Positions 7,598 to 15,503 of a stretch of DNA of 24,533 bases are shown here, piece by piece; the first letter of the stretch is position 1, and every line of letters begins with the position of its first letter. The stretch is from CAYLLN01 sp036496265. GTDB lineage: Bacteria; Planctomycetota; Planctomycetia; Pirellulales; Pirellulaceae. The notes beneath the pieces are model-generated. The model had not been told where the DNA came from. It did not search any database and saw only the letters and a program-made list of their open reading frames with translations. The translations under genes and the position numbers were made by a program. The stretch spans positions 1 to 24,533 of the forward strand of contig DASXLL010000092.1 of the NCBI GenBank assembly GCA_036496265.1, read 5' to 3'.

Positions 7598-9022
7598 CTA
7601 TTCGTGCGGCTCGGTCATGCTCCAGGAATCGAGGGCGGATTTGAGCGTGGCTTCGGGGAGAATGTTCTGCTCGCGGCAGAGGTCGCGGATGGTTTTGCCG
7701 GTTTTGAAAGCTTCTTTGGCCATGGCGGCGGCTTTTTCGTAACCGATGTGGGGGTTGAGGCTGGTGACCATGGAGAGGCTTTTTTCGACGGAGGCTTCGC
7801 AGGCTTCTGGATTTGCCTCCATCTCGACTGCACAGAACTCGACGAAGGCTTTGGTCGCGGATGCCAGCAACTGCACGCTTTCTAGCGCCGCGTGCCCCAT
7901 CACAGGCATCATGATGTTGAGCTGGAACTGGCCACCGGTGGCGCCGCTGAAGGCAATGGTCTGGTCGTTGCCCATTACGCGGGCGGCGACCTGCATCATG
8001 CTTTCGCACATGACGGGGTTCACTTTTCCGGGCATGATGCTGCTGCCGGGTTGGCGATCGGGCAGTTTGACTTCGTAAAAGGCGCAGCGCGGCCCGCTGC
8101 CGAGCCAGCGGATGTTGTTGGATACATTGAAGAGCGTCACGGCGATGGTGCGGAGCTGGCCGTGGCACTCGACGAGGCCGTCGCGCTGGGCATTGGCTTC
8201 GAAGTGATTTTTGGCCTCGACGAAGGGAATGCCTGTCTCTTTGGCCAGAACCTCCGCGACGCGATGGCCGAATTCGGGATGGGTGTTGATGCCGGTGCCG
8301 ACCGCGGTGCCGCCGGCGGGCAATTCGCGAACGGCTTCCATGGCGTGCGCGGCGCGCTGCATGGAGAGCTGAAGTTGGTACGCGAAACCACCAATTTCCT
8401 GCCCCAATCGCAGCGGCGTCGCATCGGCCAGATGCGTGCGGCCGATCTTGATGATCTTGTCCCACTCGATCGCCTTTTTTGCAAGCACATCGCGGAGCTG
8501 TTCGAGAGCCGGACCGAGTTCGTTCTTGATTTGCAGCGCGACGGCGACATGAATGGCAGTTGGGAAGATATCGTTGGTGCTCTGCCCCATGTTGACGTGG
8601 TCGTTGGGATGCACCGGCTTGTCTTTTTGGAACCGGTCGCCGCCGAGAAGCTCGATCGCGCGATTGGCGATGACCTCGTTGGCGTTCATGTTGCTCGAGG
8701 TGCCGGAGCCGGTTTGGAAGACGTCGATGGGGAACTGGTTGTCGAGTTTTCCCTCGGCGACTTCGCGGCAGGCAGCGAGGAGCTTTTCGACTTGCTGGTC
8801 GTTGAGTTTGTTTTTGCCGGTCTTGGTGAGCTTGCCGAGGTCACGATTGGCGGTGGCGCAGGCGAGTTTTACGAGGCCGAGCGCGCGGATCAGGGCAGGA
8901 GGCAGGTTCCAGCCGGAGATGGGGAAGTTCTCGACGGCGCGCTGGGTTTGTGCGCCGTAATAGGCTTGGGCGGGGACTTGGACATCGCCCATGGAGTCTT
9001 TTTCGATGCGGAATTGGGTCAT
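7598..9022 (-). CDS. fumC: Class II fumarate hydratase
   Basis: FumC interconverts fumarate and L-malate in the TCA cycle, as a cytoplasmic homotetramer without an iron-sulfur cluster. The 474-residue product is full length. Landmarks are TGSGTSSNMN (104-113), HPNDHVNMGQSTND (138-151), GRTHLADATP (194-203, carrying the family's active-site His), and the superfamily signature GSSIMPGKVNP (326-336). An aspartase can look similar, but the HLADATP and GSSIMPGKVNPV context and overall length favour fumarase. No Shine-Dalgarno sequence is visible before the ATG at 9022; instead a degenerate heptamer-spaced repeat begins there. It is a single-gene unit, convergent with the toxin-like gene. Confidence 0.93.
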   Translation of the reverse strand: MTQFRIEKDSMGDVQVPAQAYYGAQTQRAVENFPISGWNLPPALIRALGLVKLACATANRDLGKLTKTGKNKLNDQQVEKLLAACREVAEGKLDNQFPIDVFQTGSGTSSNMNANEVIANRAIELLGGDRFQKDKPVHPNDHVNMGQSTNDIFPTAIHVAVALQIKNELGPALEQLRDVLAKKAIEWDKIIKIGRTHLADATPLRLGQEIGGFAYQLQLSMQRAAHAMEAVRELPAGGTAVGTGINTHPEFGHRVAEVLAKETGIPFVEAKNHFEANAQRDGLVECHGQLRTIAVTLFNVSNNIRWLGSGPRCAFYEVKLPDRQPGSSIMPGKVNPVMCESMMQVAARVMGNDQTIAFSGATGGQFQLNIMMPVMGHAALESVQLLASATKAFVEFCAVEMEANPEACEASVEKSLSMVTSLNPHIGYEKAAAMAKEAFKTGKTIRDLCREQNILPEATLKSALDSWSMTEPHE

Positions 9023-9056
9023 TGAAGGCGGAGGGCTGAAGGCTTGGGACTGAAGG
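9023..9056. repeat. Degenerate 7-bp-periodic repeat before fumC
   Basis: TGAAGG recurs at 9023, 9037 and 9051, exactly 14 bp (two heptamers) apart, in the first bases upstream of the fumC start. The unit is degenerate and differs from the TTCA heptamers elsewhere in the window, but the period is the same. Confidence 0.45.
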
Positions 9057-9360
9057 TCAACGCGCTAAAGTTTGAAGTTTTTTTATTACGGCGGACTGTA
9101 ATGATCGTCGGAAGTCGTTGTAGTTAGTGGAGTTGTGAATTTTGGCAGAAACACGTCGGCGCTCAAGTTGAGTGCCTCGCGAGAGGACTTCGATCAAATC
9201 AAAACCTAAAACTGTAAGCTAAACGAGCGCACACTGGGTCCTCCATAGGTAGATTGAGATTTGCGCTAAAAACCGGACCAAATTCTTGGCGGGAGTGGCA
9301 AGAATTCGGGAAATACTTTGGGTCGGTCTGGAAGCTTGGGAAAGTCGTGGAAGTGCGGCT
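9023..9360. other. Divergent intergenic region, fumC / surface protein
   Basis: These 338 bp separate two divergent genes and must hold both promoters. Apart from the 7-bp-periodic repeat at 9023-9056, I see an AT-rich run at 9067-9088, a small inverted repeat ATTAC (9085-9089) / GTAAT (9098-9102) that could be an operator, and the 8-bp palindrome CTCGCGAG near 9178. No convincing -35/-10 pair or RNA gene was found. A TTG at 9286 is in frame with the downstream gene but an unlikely start. Confidence 0.4.
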
Positions 9361-12300
9361 ATGTCACAGCACCACGTACAGAGGAAGCGGTGGGCTCAGT
9401 CCACCCTACGACCTTGCGTCGAGCGGTTGGAAGAGCGGGCGCTGTTGGCTAACTTGCCCGCTGGGTTTACCGAGGCGGCGGTGGCGACGGGGCTGTCGAA
9501 TGCGACGGCGATGGAATTTGCGCCGAACGGGGATTTGTGGGTGTTGGAGCAGACGGGGGCGGTGAAGCGGTTTCGGCCGGGGGCGACGACGGCGGATGTC
9601 GTCGGCAATCTGAGCACGCTGGCCATTAGCTCCGTGGGCGAACGGGGGGTGCTGGGGATCGCGTTCGATCCGCAGTATGCGACAAACAAACACGTGTATT
9701 TGTATTACACGGCGCTCAGTCCGGTCACTCATAATCGGATCAGCCGATTTACGGTGAATGACAGCAATGCGGCTGATTATTACTTTGCGGGGACGAATGC
9801 GTCGGGGCCGGACGCGGGGAGCAGCGGAACGCCGACCGAGCAAGACCTTTTCGACCTCGATCCGCTGAGCAGCGCGACGAATCACAACGGCGGGGCGATT
9901 CATTTTGGTCCCGATGGCAAGCTATACGTCGCGGTCGGCGACAATGCCAATGGCGCGAACTCGCAATCGCTGCAAACGGATTTGGGCAAGCTGCTGCGGA
10001 TCAATAGCGATGGGACGATTCCGGCGGACAATCCGTTTTTGGGAGACACGACGGGAAATAATCGGGCGATTTGGGCCCTGGGGCTGCGCAATCCGTTTAC
10101 GTTTGCGTTTCAGCCGGGGACGGGGCGAATGTTTGTCAATGATGTGGGGCTCAACTCGTGGGAGGAAATCGACGAAGGAGTCGCGGGCTCGAATTACGGC
10201 TGGCCGGCGACCGAAGGGGATCAGGGGACGCCGCCAACCGGTCCCGGAACTTACCTAGGCCCGCTATACACGTATCCGCATGGCAGCGGGCCGCTGCAGG
10301 GAGGGGCGATTACGGGCGGGGCGTTTTATAACCCTGCGGTGCAGCAGTTTCCGGCCTCCTACGCTGGCGACTATTTTTTTGCCGATTACGTCAACAGTTG
10401 GATCAATGTGCTGGATGTGAGCACGGGAATCGCGACTCCGTTTGCGACCAATGCGCCGGGAACGGTTGATTTGCGAGTGGGAAGCGACGGCAGCTTGTAT
10501 TATCTGGCGCGGGACGCCGGCAGCGTGTTTCGCGTGACGGCCACGCCGGCGTGGGCCGGATATGCGGGCAATTCGCAGCATACGGCTGTCTCGGCGAACG
10601 CTTCTCAGGCGCTACAGACAATCGCCTGGCAAACGCCGGTCGATCTGGCGCCGCAGTACAGCGGGGACAAGTTGTTTATTCACTACGGTTCGCCGTTGGT
10701 GACGGCGGCGAACACGGTGATCGTGCCGGTGAAGACCGAAGCGAGCGGAGGCTTTGAGGTCGAGGCGATCGACGGCGCTAGCGGCGCGGTGAAGTGGATG
10801 CAGACGAGCGATTACGTGTTGCCGCCGCATAACTGGACGCCGAGTTATGCACCGACGCTGACGCCGGCCAATCGGCTGTATTTCGCCGGCTCAGGCGGCA
10901 CGATTTATTACATCGATTCGCCGGATGCAAGCGGCACGCGGACGGTAGGCCAATTGGCGTTCTACGGCTTGGCGAACTACACGGCGAATAAGGCGGCCTT
11001 CGACGGCTCGGTGTTCATCAATACGCCGATCACGTCAGACAGTGCCGGCAATATCTATTTTGGGTTCGAGGTGAGCGGCGCGAACCCGGCGAATTTGCAA
11101 AGCGGTATCGCGCGGATCGCGGCGGATGGGTCGGGGACGTGGATATCCGCCGCGGCGGCGGCCGGTGACGCGAGCATTACGAAGGTGGTCATGAATGCCG
11201 CGCCGACTCTCTCCAACGATGGACAGAAGGTATATGTGGCGGTGAGCCACGGCGATTTTAGTTATGGCTACCTGCTGGCCTTGAACAGCACGACGCTGCA
11301 GCGGATTGGCGCGAGCGGCCAGCAGGTGCGGCTGCTCGATCCAGACGGCAGCGACGCGATTCTTCCCGACGATGGAACGGCTTCCCCGACAGTCGGTCCG
11401 GACGGCGATGTTTATTTCGGTGTGCTGGAAAATCCGTTCTTGTATAACCACGATCGCGGCTGGCTGCTGCATTTTTCGGGCGATTTGAGCCAGAGCAAAA
11501 CGCCGGGCGCGTTTGGCTGGGACGATACGGCGTCGGTCGTGCCCGCGAGCATGGTGCCGAGCTATCACGGCACGTCGTCGTATTTGCTGATGACGAAATA
11601 CAACAATTATGCCGATGCAGGTGGTGACGGCATTAACAAAATAGCGATTCTCGATCCGCAGGGGACAATGACGTATTCTGCGGGCGGCCAGAACTTGACC
11701 GTGATGAGCGAGGTGCTGACGATCGCGGGCGTGACGCCCGATCCGGAGTTCGGTGGAAACGCCGTGCGCGAGTGGTGCATTAACACGGCCGCGGTCGATC
11801 CACAGACCGACAGCATTTTGGTCAACAACGAGGACGGAAAACTGTATCGCTGGAACTTGAGCAGCAATTCTTTCACTGAGCAAGTGACGCTGACGTCGGG
11901 ACTCGGCGAGGCTTATACGCCGACGATTATTGGCGCGGATGGAACGGTATATGCGATTAACAACGCCACGCTGTTCGCCGTGGGCCTGGAAGACAATCGT
12001 CCGCCAGTTGCCAACTCGCTGTCCGTTGAATTGAACGAGGACGGCGCGGTAAATGTCACGCTGGCGGGCACGGATGCGGAGAATTCGCCGCTCACCTTCA
12101 CAATTCTCAGCGGGCCGACGAATGGAAGCCTCAGTGGACAGCCGCCGAATTTGATTTACACGCCGGCCAAAGACTATTTCGGCAGCGATGCGTTTACATA
12201 CAAGGCGAACGACGGCCAATTGGATTCCGCGCCCGCTACGGTGTCGCTTACGGTTGATCCGGTGAATGATGGACCAAGTTTTCAGGTGGGAGACGACCAG

Positions 12301-12906
12301 GGGACCACGGACGAAAGCAAGCCGCAGGTGGTTACCGGATGGGCGACGGCGATTTCGGCCGGGCCAGCGAATGAAGGGGGGCAAACGGTAAACTTCGTCG
12401 TGCAGGAGAATACGAATCCGGGCATTTTGCTCAACCAACCGACGATCGATGCCAATGGTACGCTTCATTTTTCGCCGCGGCCGAATGCCCACGGCACAAC
12501 GACGATCACGATCGCGCTGAAGGACAATGGCGGCACTGCCGCCGGCGGCATCGATATGAGTGCGACGCAGACGTTTAAGATCACGGTCGATAAGCCGCAC
12601 CCATTGCACAACGCGGCTTGGCCAGTGGACGTGTCGGGCGATGGCTCCATTGACGCTGGAGATGTGATCATTGTGATCAATTACATCAACGCCAAAGGGT
12701 CAGGGCCGGCGCCGCCGAATGCGACGGCTCCGCCCTACCTCGATGTAACGGGCGACAATCACATCGCGGCCGATGACGTAGTGACGGTGATCAATTGGAT
12801 TAACGCGCATCCGGCTCAATCGGAGGCAGAGGCGGCCGATTCGAACGACGAGCTGATGATGCTGCTGACGATCGATGTGGCCGATCAGGCCAAGCGAAAA
12901 GTATGA
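9361..12906 (+). CDS. Secreted sugar-dehydrogenase-like propeller protein with cadherin-like repeats and dockerin
   Basis: The 1181-residue product begins with ERLEERALL at residues 21-29, a variant of the LEPR-XLL motif found at the N-terminus of planctomycete surface proteins. Residues about 32-390 match the glucose/sorbosone dehydrogenase propeller (FAPNGDLWVLEQTG, GERGVLGIAFDP, LRNPFTFAFQPGTG, GSNYGWPATEGD), a family often using PQQ. A second PQQ/WD-like repeat region spans about 400-870. Two cadherin-like/tandem-95 repeats follow, one with NEDGAVNVTLAGTDAE and SDAFTYKANDG. The C-terminus carries two calcium-loop dockerin-like repeats (DVSGDGSIDAGDVIIVINYI and DVTGDNHIAADDVVTVINWI). The ATG at 9361 is chosen because it places the motif near the N-terminus, as usual in the family. 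Role: probably cell-surface or extracellular sugar oxidation or binding; the substrate is unknown. Confidence 0.88.
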   Translation: MSQHHVQRKRWAQSTLRPCVERLEERALLANLPAGFTEAAVATGLSNATAMEFAPNGDLWVLEQTGAVKRFRPGATTADVVGNLSTLAISSVGERGVLGIAFDPQYATNKHVYLYYTALSPVTHNRISRFTVNDSNAADYYFAGTNASGPDAGSSGTPTEQDLFDLDPLSSATNHNGGAIHFGPDGKLYVAVGDNANGANSQSLQTDLGKLLRINSDGTIPADNPFLGDTTGNNRAIWALGLRNPFTFAFQPGTGRMFVNDVGLNSWEEIDEGVAGSNYGWPATEGDQGTPPTGPGTYLGPLYTYPHGSGPLQGGAITGGAFYNPAVQQFPASYAGDYFFADYVNSWINVLDVSTGIATPFATNAPGTVDLRVGSDGSLYYLARDAGSVFRVTATPAWAGYAGNSQHTAVSANASQALQTIAWQTPVDLAPQYSGDKLFIHYGSPLVTAANTVIVPVKTEASGGFEVEAIDGASGAVKWMQTSDYVLPPHNWTPSYAPTLTPANRLYFAGSGGTIYYIDSPDASGTRTVGQLAFYGLANYTANKAAFDGSVFINTPITSDSAGNIYFGFEVSGANPANLQSGIARIAADGSGTWISAAAAAGDASITKVVMNAAPTLSNDGQKVYVAVSHGDFSYGYLLALNSTTLQRIGASGQQVRLLDPDGSDAILPDDGTASPTVGPDGDVYFGVLENPFLYNHDRGWLLHFSGDLSQSKTPGAFGWDDTASVVPASMVPSYHGTSSYLLMTKYNNYADAGGDGINKIAILDPQGTMTYSAGGQNLTVMSEVLTIAGVTPDPEFGGNAVREWCINTAAVDPQTDSILVNNEDGKLYRWNLSSNSFTEQVTLTSGLGEAYTPTIIGADGTVYAINNATLFAVGLEDNRPPVANSLSVELNEDGAVNVTLAGTDAENSPLTFTILSGPTNGSLSGQPPNLIYTPAKDYFGSDAFTYKANDGQLDSAPATVSLTVDPVNDGPSFQVGDDQGTTDESKPQVVTGWATAISAGPANEGGQTVNFVVQENTNPGILLNQPTIDANGTLHFSPRPNAHGTTTITIALKDNGGTAAGGIDMSATQTFKITVDKPHPLHNAAWPVDVSGDGSIDAGDVIIVINYINAKGSGPAPPNATAPPYLDVTGDNHIAADDVVTVINWINAHPAQSEAEAADSNDELMMLLTIDVADQAKRKV

Positions 12907-12994
12907 TAGTGGCGGGTTTCAAAGAGCAATTGTCGCATTTTTTCAGCGTAGCTCGCCATTTTCGAGATTTTGCACCCGACTGTTTCTTGAGGTA

Positions 12995-13048
12995 GTGTTT
13001 CAATACCGCAAATTTGCGGGCGGGCATTCGCCGTGGGTTTTGAAACAC
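12995..13048. promoter_or_regulatory. Nested inverted repeats, possible operator
   Basis: A perfect 9-bp inverted repeat, GTGTTTCAA (12995-13003) and TTGAAACAC (13040-13048), encloses a perfect 14-bp palindrome CCGCAAATTTGCGG (13006-13019). The block lies 216 bp upstream of the tadG-like start and about 90 bp after the preceding stop. It could be a regulator binding site or a small repeat element; I cannot tell which. Confidence 0.45.
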
Positions 13049-13250
13049 TTGCTTGTGACGGATTGTGCATTCCGGCTGAGCTCCGATTCTTTTCCGCTGA
13101 CCAGCGCGTTTTAATTGCATCTCAATTGCGGTCGTTGACCGCAGCCGGCCTTTGATTCTTGGCAAAGGCATCGGCGGGGATAGCTGTTGCAATCGCGCTC
13201 AACGTAGCCGCGCTCGACGACTGCGCCGTTGGTCGGCAGACCGCCTGTAG

Positions 13251-13257
13251 AAAGGAA
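13251..13257 (+). promoter_or_regulatory. Ribosome binding site deciding the tadG-like start
   Basis: AAAGGAA lies 7 bases before the ATG at 13265. This favours 13265 over the out-of-frame ATG at 13260 and over an upstream in-frame GTG at 13229, and it puts the membrane helix close to the N-terminus. Confidence 0.65.
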
Positions 13258-13264
13258 ACATGTT

Positions 13265-15001
13265 ATGCGTGACTTTCCAAGAACCGTTCGATTTGGCCGA
13301 CTGAACCGCGCTATCAATCATCGGCGCGGGAACATCATCGTGCTGTCGGCGCTGTTGATGGTCTTGATGATGTTTGTGCTCGCGATGTCGATCGATGTCG
13401 GCTACATCTACACCATGCAGGCGCAGCTCGATCGGGCCGTCGATGCGGCGGCGCTGGCCGGCGTGCAAGATCTCGTCAATGGCACCGACGCCGCACAGGC
13501 GAAAGCCGCTGAGTATTTGTGCCGCAACCCGGTCGGCTCGTCGATGACTTTTATCGACGAAACGCAACTTGCGGGGCAATTGACGACGTTTAAATCGCAG
13601 CACTCCAGCGACTATCAGATGAAAGCCGGCAGCTGGAACACGACGACCCGGTCGTTTTCGGAAACCAGCGTCACTCCATCCGCCCTGCAAGTGACGATGA
13701 CGTATCCCAACATGCCGTTTTTCTTTGGCAGGGCGTTGGGCAAGGACACGTTCACGGTCACCTCGTCGGCGACGGCCATGTTTCAGCCGCGAGATATCAT
13801 GGTCGTGTTGGATTACTCGGCATCGATGAACGACGACAGCACGTTCGCGCGGATTGGGCTGTTGGGGCGATCGGCGGTGGAAACGAGCTTGCAGAATTGC
13901 TGGAATGACCTGGGTCCGCCGAGTTACGGCAACTTGCAGTTCACGCCGCAATGGGCGGTGGCTTCGGGTCAGGCGGCAAATGTGGGATCGAAAATCCCGC
14001 ATATCACGGTCGAGTATCGCAACACGGCCGTGTATGTGACTTGTACACACGCGCTGACCAGCGTGAAGCTCACCTTCAGCGGCGGTGCGACACAAACCAT
14101 CTCGAGCTCCGCGAGCAGCGGAACATTTCAAGGCTCCGGTTCCAATTCGGGTGACACCATCACCAAGGTAAAGGTGACCTCTTGGAGCAATAACGGCGAG
14201 ACATTCGACTTTACGAGCAATACCACGTTCATCAACGCTCTGGGACTTAACAATGTCACCTATCCGTATGCGGGCGGGAGCTGGAGCGACTATATCGACT
14301 ATGCCACCGGCGGCAGCAGCACGAACGCCAGCGCCGGTTATGAGTACAAGTTCGGCGGCATGAATCTCGTCGAGTATTGGCTGGATTGGCACCCGTCGTA
14401 CGCCGCATGGGCCGATGGCTGGAAGGTGCGGGCGGAGCCGCAGTATGCCTTGAAGGACGCGATGGGGGTTTTCATGGATTTCATCGGCTCGGTTGATACG
14501 AACGACCGCGTGGGGCTGGTGGTCTATGATTCGACGAGCGGCAATGCAACTCTAGAAAGCGCGCTGACGAACACTTACAGCACGATTTCGAACATCGTGA
14601 GCCATCGTCAGGCGGGTCATTACCATGATTACACGAACATTGGCGCCGGCATGAAGCTGGCGCGGCAACAGCTCGAATCGACGGCGCGGGCGAATTCCTG
14701 CAAGTTGATCGTGCTCATCACTGACGGGCTGGCGAACTTCTACAACGGCTCGTACAACCTGTCGGCCGCGCACCAGCAGATTTTGGATGAAGCAAATTCC
14801 TCGCTGGCCGATAAATACAAGATCATGACGCTTTCCGTGGGCATCATGGCCGATACGGCGACGATGCAGACGGTCGCGGATACCACGAAAGGAGTCGCTT
14901 ATGTCGTTCCGGGCGGCTCAGACCACCAGTCCATGCACGACAACTTAAAAAAGGCGTTTCAGGACATCGCCAACGCACGGCCGATGCTGCTGGTGCAGTG
15001 A
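13265..15001 (+). CDS. TadE/TadG-like protein with von Willebrand A domain
   Basis: The 578-residue product has a short basic N-terminus, one membrane helix at about 22-44 and the segment QLDRAVDAAALAGVQDL (54-70), typical of Flp-pilus TadG-like proteins. The vWA domain starts with a MIDAS motif DYSAS (183-187), which binds a metal ion in this fold. Further vWA elements are DRVGLVVYDS (414-423) and LIVLITDGLANF (481-492). Between them, residues about 215-390 form a large Ser/Thr- and Gly-rich, beta-like insert that is not part of a standard vWA domain. No other tad genes are nearby, so a role in pilus assembly is doubtful; surface adhesion or a structural envelope role is possible. The small secreted protein gene follows after 49 bp. 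Confidence 0.85.
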   Translation: MRDFPRTVRFGRLNRAINHRRGNIIVLSALLMVLMMFVLAMSIDVGYIYTMQAQLDRAVDAAALAGVQDLVNGTDAAQAKAAEYLCRNPVGSSMTFIDETQLAGQLTTFKSQHSSDYQMKAGSWNTTTRSFSETSVTPSALQVTMTYPNMPFFFGRALGKDTFTVTSSATAMFQPRDIMVVLDYSASMNDDSTFARIGLLGRSAVETSLQNCWNDLGPPSYGNLQFTPQWAVASGQAANVGSKIPHITVEYRNTAVYVTCTHALTSVKLTFSGGATQTISSSASSGTFQGSGSNSGDTITKVKVTSWSNNGETFDFTSNTTFINALGLNNVTYPYAGGSWSDYIDYATGGSSTNASAGYEYKFGGMNLVEYWLDWHPSYAAWADGWKVRAEPQYALKDAMGVFMDFIGSVDTNDRVGLVVYDSTSGNATLESALTNTYSTISNIVSHRQAGHYHDYTNIGAGMKLARQQLESTARANSCKLIVLITDGLANFYNGSYNLSAAHQQILDEANSSLADKYKIMTLSVGIMADTATMQTVADTTKGVAYVVPGGSDHQSMHDNLKKAFQDIANARPMLLVQ

Positions 15002-15050
15002 CGTAAGTTAGCCCGGCTCGATGCCCCACCGTTTTCGAAGCAGGTGTTTC

Positions 15051-15452
15051 ATGCAAGTTGCAACCATGTCCGCCGTGCTGCTCACTTTGCTGTCGCTGAC
15101 CGTTTCGGCGACGGCGGCCGATCCAACGGGAACTTGGAGGTCGACGGTTACTTTGAACGGGCAATCGTTCGAAACGATCGTTTCGTTTTATCTCGATTCC
15201 GAAGGGCCAACCCTGACTGCTTTCGAGCTGGAAGGCGCGTCGAACCAGAAAGTGGCCATTTACAAGGCGAGCTGCCGGAGAAATCAGATTCAATTCATCG
15301 TCGTTCGTGATTCGCCGAAAGAAAAACTGACCATTCATTATCGAGGCGATGTCTCGCGCGATGTGATTACTGGCAGTGCGGTTTTTGAGTACGGCGATCG
15401 CAGTCAGACGGCGACCTGGGCAGCTAAACGCGAGAGAGTTGCGGGCCGGTGA
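15051..15452 (+). CDS. Small secreted protein, unknown function
   Basis: The 133-residue product has a clear signal peptide (AVLLTLLSLTVSATAA, cleavage probably before DPTGTW), leaving about 110 residues of alternating hydrophobic and polar, beta-rich sequence: DPTGTWRSTVTLNGQSFET ... GSAVFEYGDRSQTATWAAKR. The pattern suggests a small beta-barrel or lipocalin-like fold, and similar DPTGTW-type secreted proteins are, from memory, common in planctomycetes. ATG 15051 is preferred to an in-frame ATG at 15021 because it leaves a normal short n-region and AGGTG lies upstream. It is on the same strand as the tadG-like gene and may share its transcript. No function can be assigned. Confidence 0.7.
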   Translation: MQVATMSAVLLTLLSLTVSATAADPTGTWRSTVTLNGQSFETIVSFYLDSEGPTLTAFELEGASNQKVAIYKASCRRNQIQFIVVRDSPKEKLTIHYRGDVSRDVITGSAVFEYGDRSQTATWAAKRERVAGR

Positions 15453-15503
15453 AACGGAACGCAAACGCCTACTGCCGATCTCGCAGCCAACTGTTGAATC
15501 GAC

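Larger units (their letters stand above)
12907..13264. other. Intergenic region upstream of the tadG-like gene
   Basis: No gene is supported in these 358 bp. The region holds a nested palindromic block at 12995-13048, described separately, and a short hairpin TGCGGTC (13127-13133) / GACCGCA (13137-13143) that lacks a T-run and so is not a standard terminator. The sequence is less GC-rich around 12910-13110 than the neighbouring genes. The promoter of the tadG-like gene should lie here. Confidence 0.4.

Noticed and set aside
7892..9025. A 377-codon plus-strand frame across fumC
   Set aside because: Antisense to a full-length fumarase; Gly/Ala/Glu-rich without any motif.
9286..9360. Upstream TTG start for the surface protein
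   Set aside because: It would add 25 residues (MAGVARIREILW...) before the LEPR-XLL-type motif, and ATG 9361 gives the expected layout.
11035..12609. A 524-codon open frame on the minus strand
   Set aside because: It lies fully antisense to the surface protein, is Arg/Ile-rich and shows no domain. It is a by-product of GC-rich codon use on the other strand.
13127..13143. Rho-independent terminator
   Set aside because: A 7-bp stem with a 3-nt loop is present but no T-run follows.
13199..14392. A 397-codon minus-strand frame across the tadG-like gene
   Set aside because: Antisense to a gene with clear TadG and vWA motifs, with composition (Arg, His, Ile rich) typical of shadow frames.
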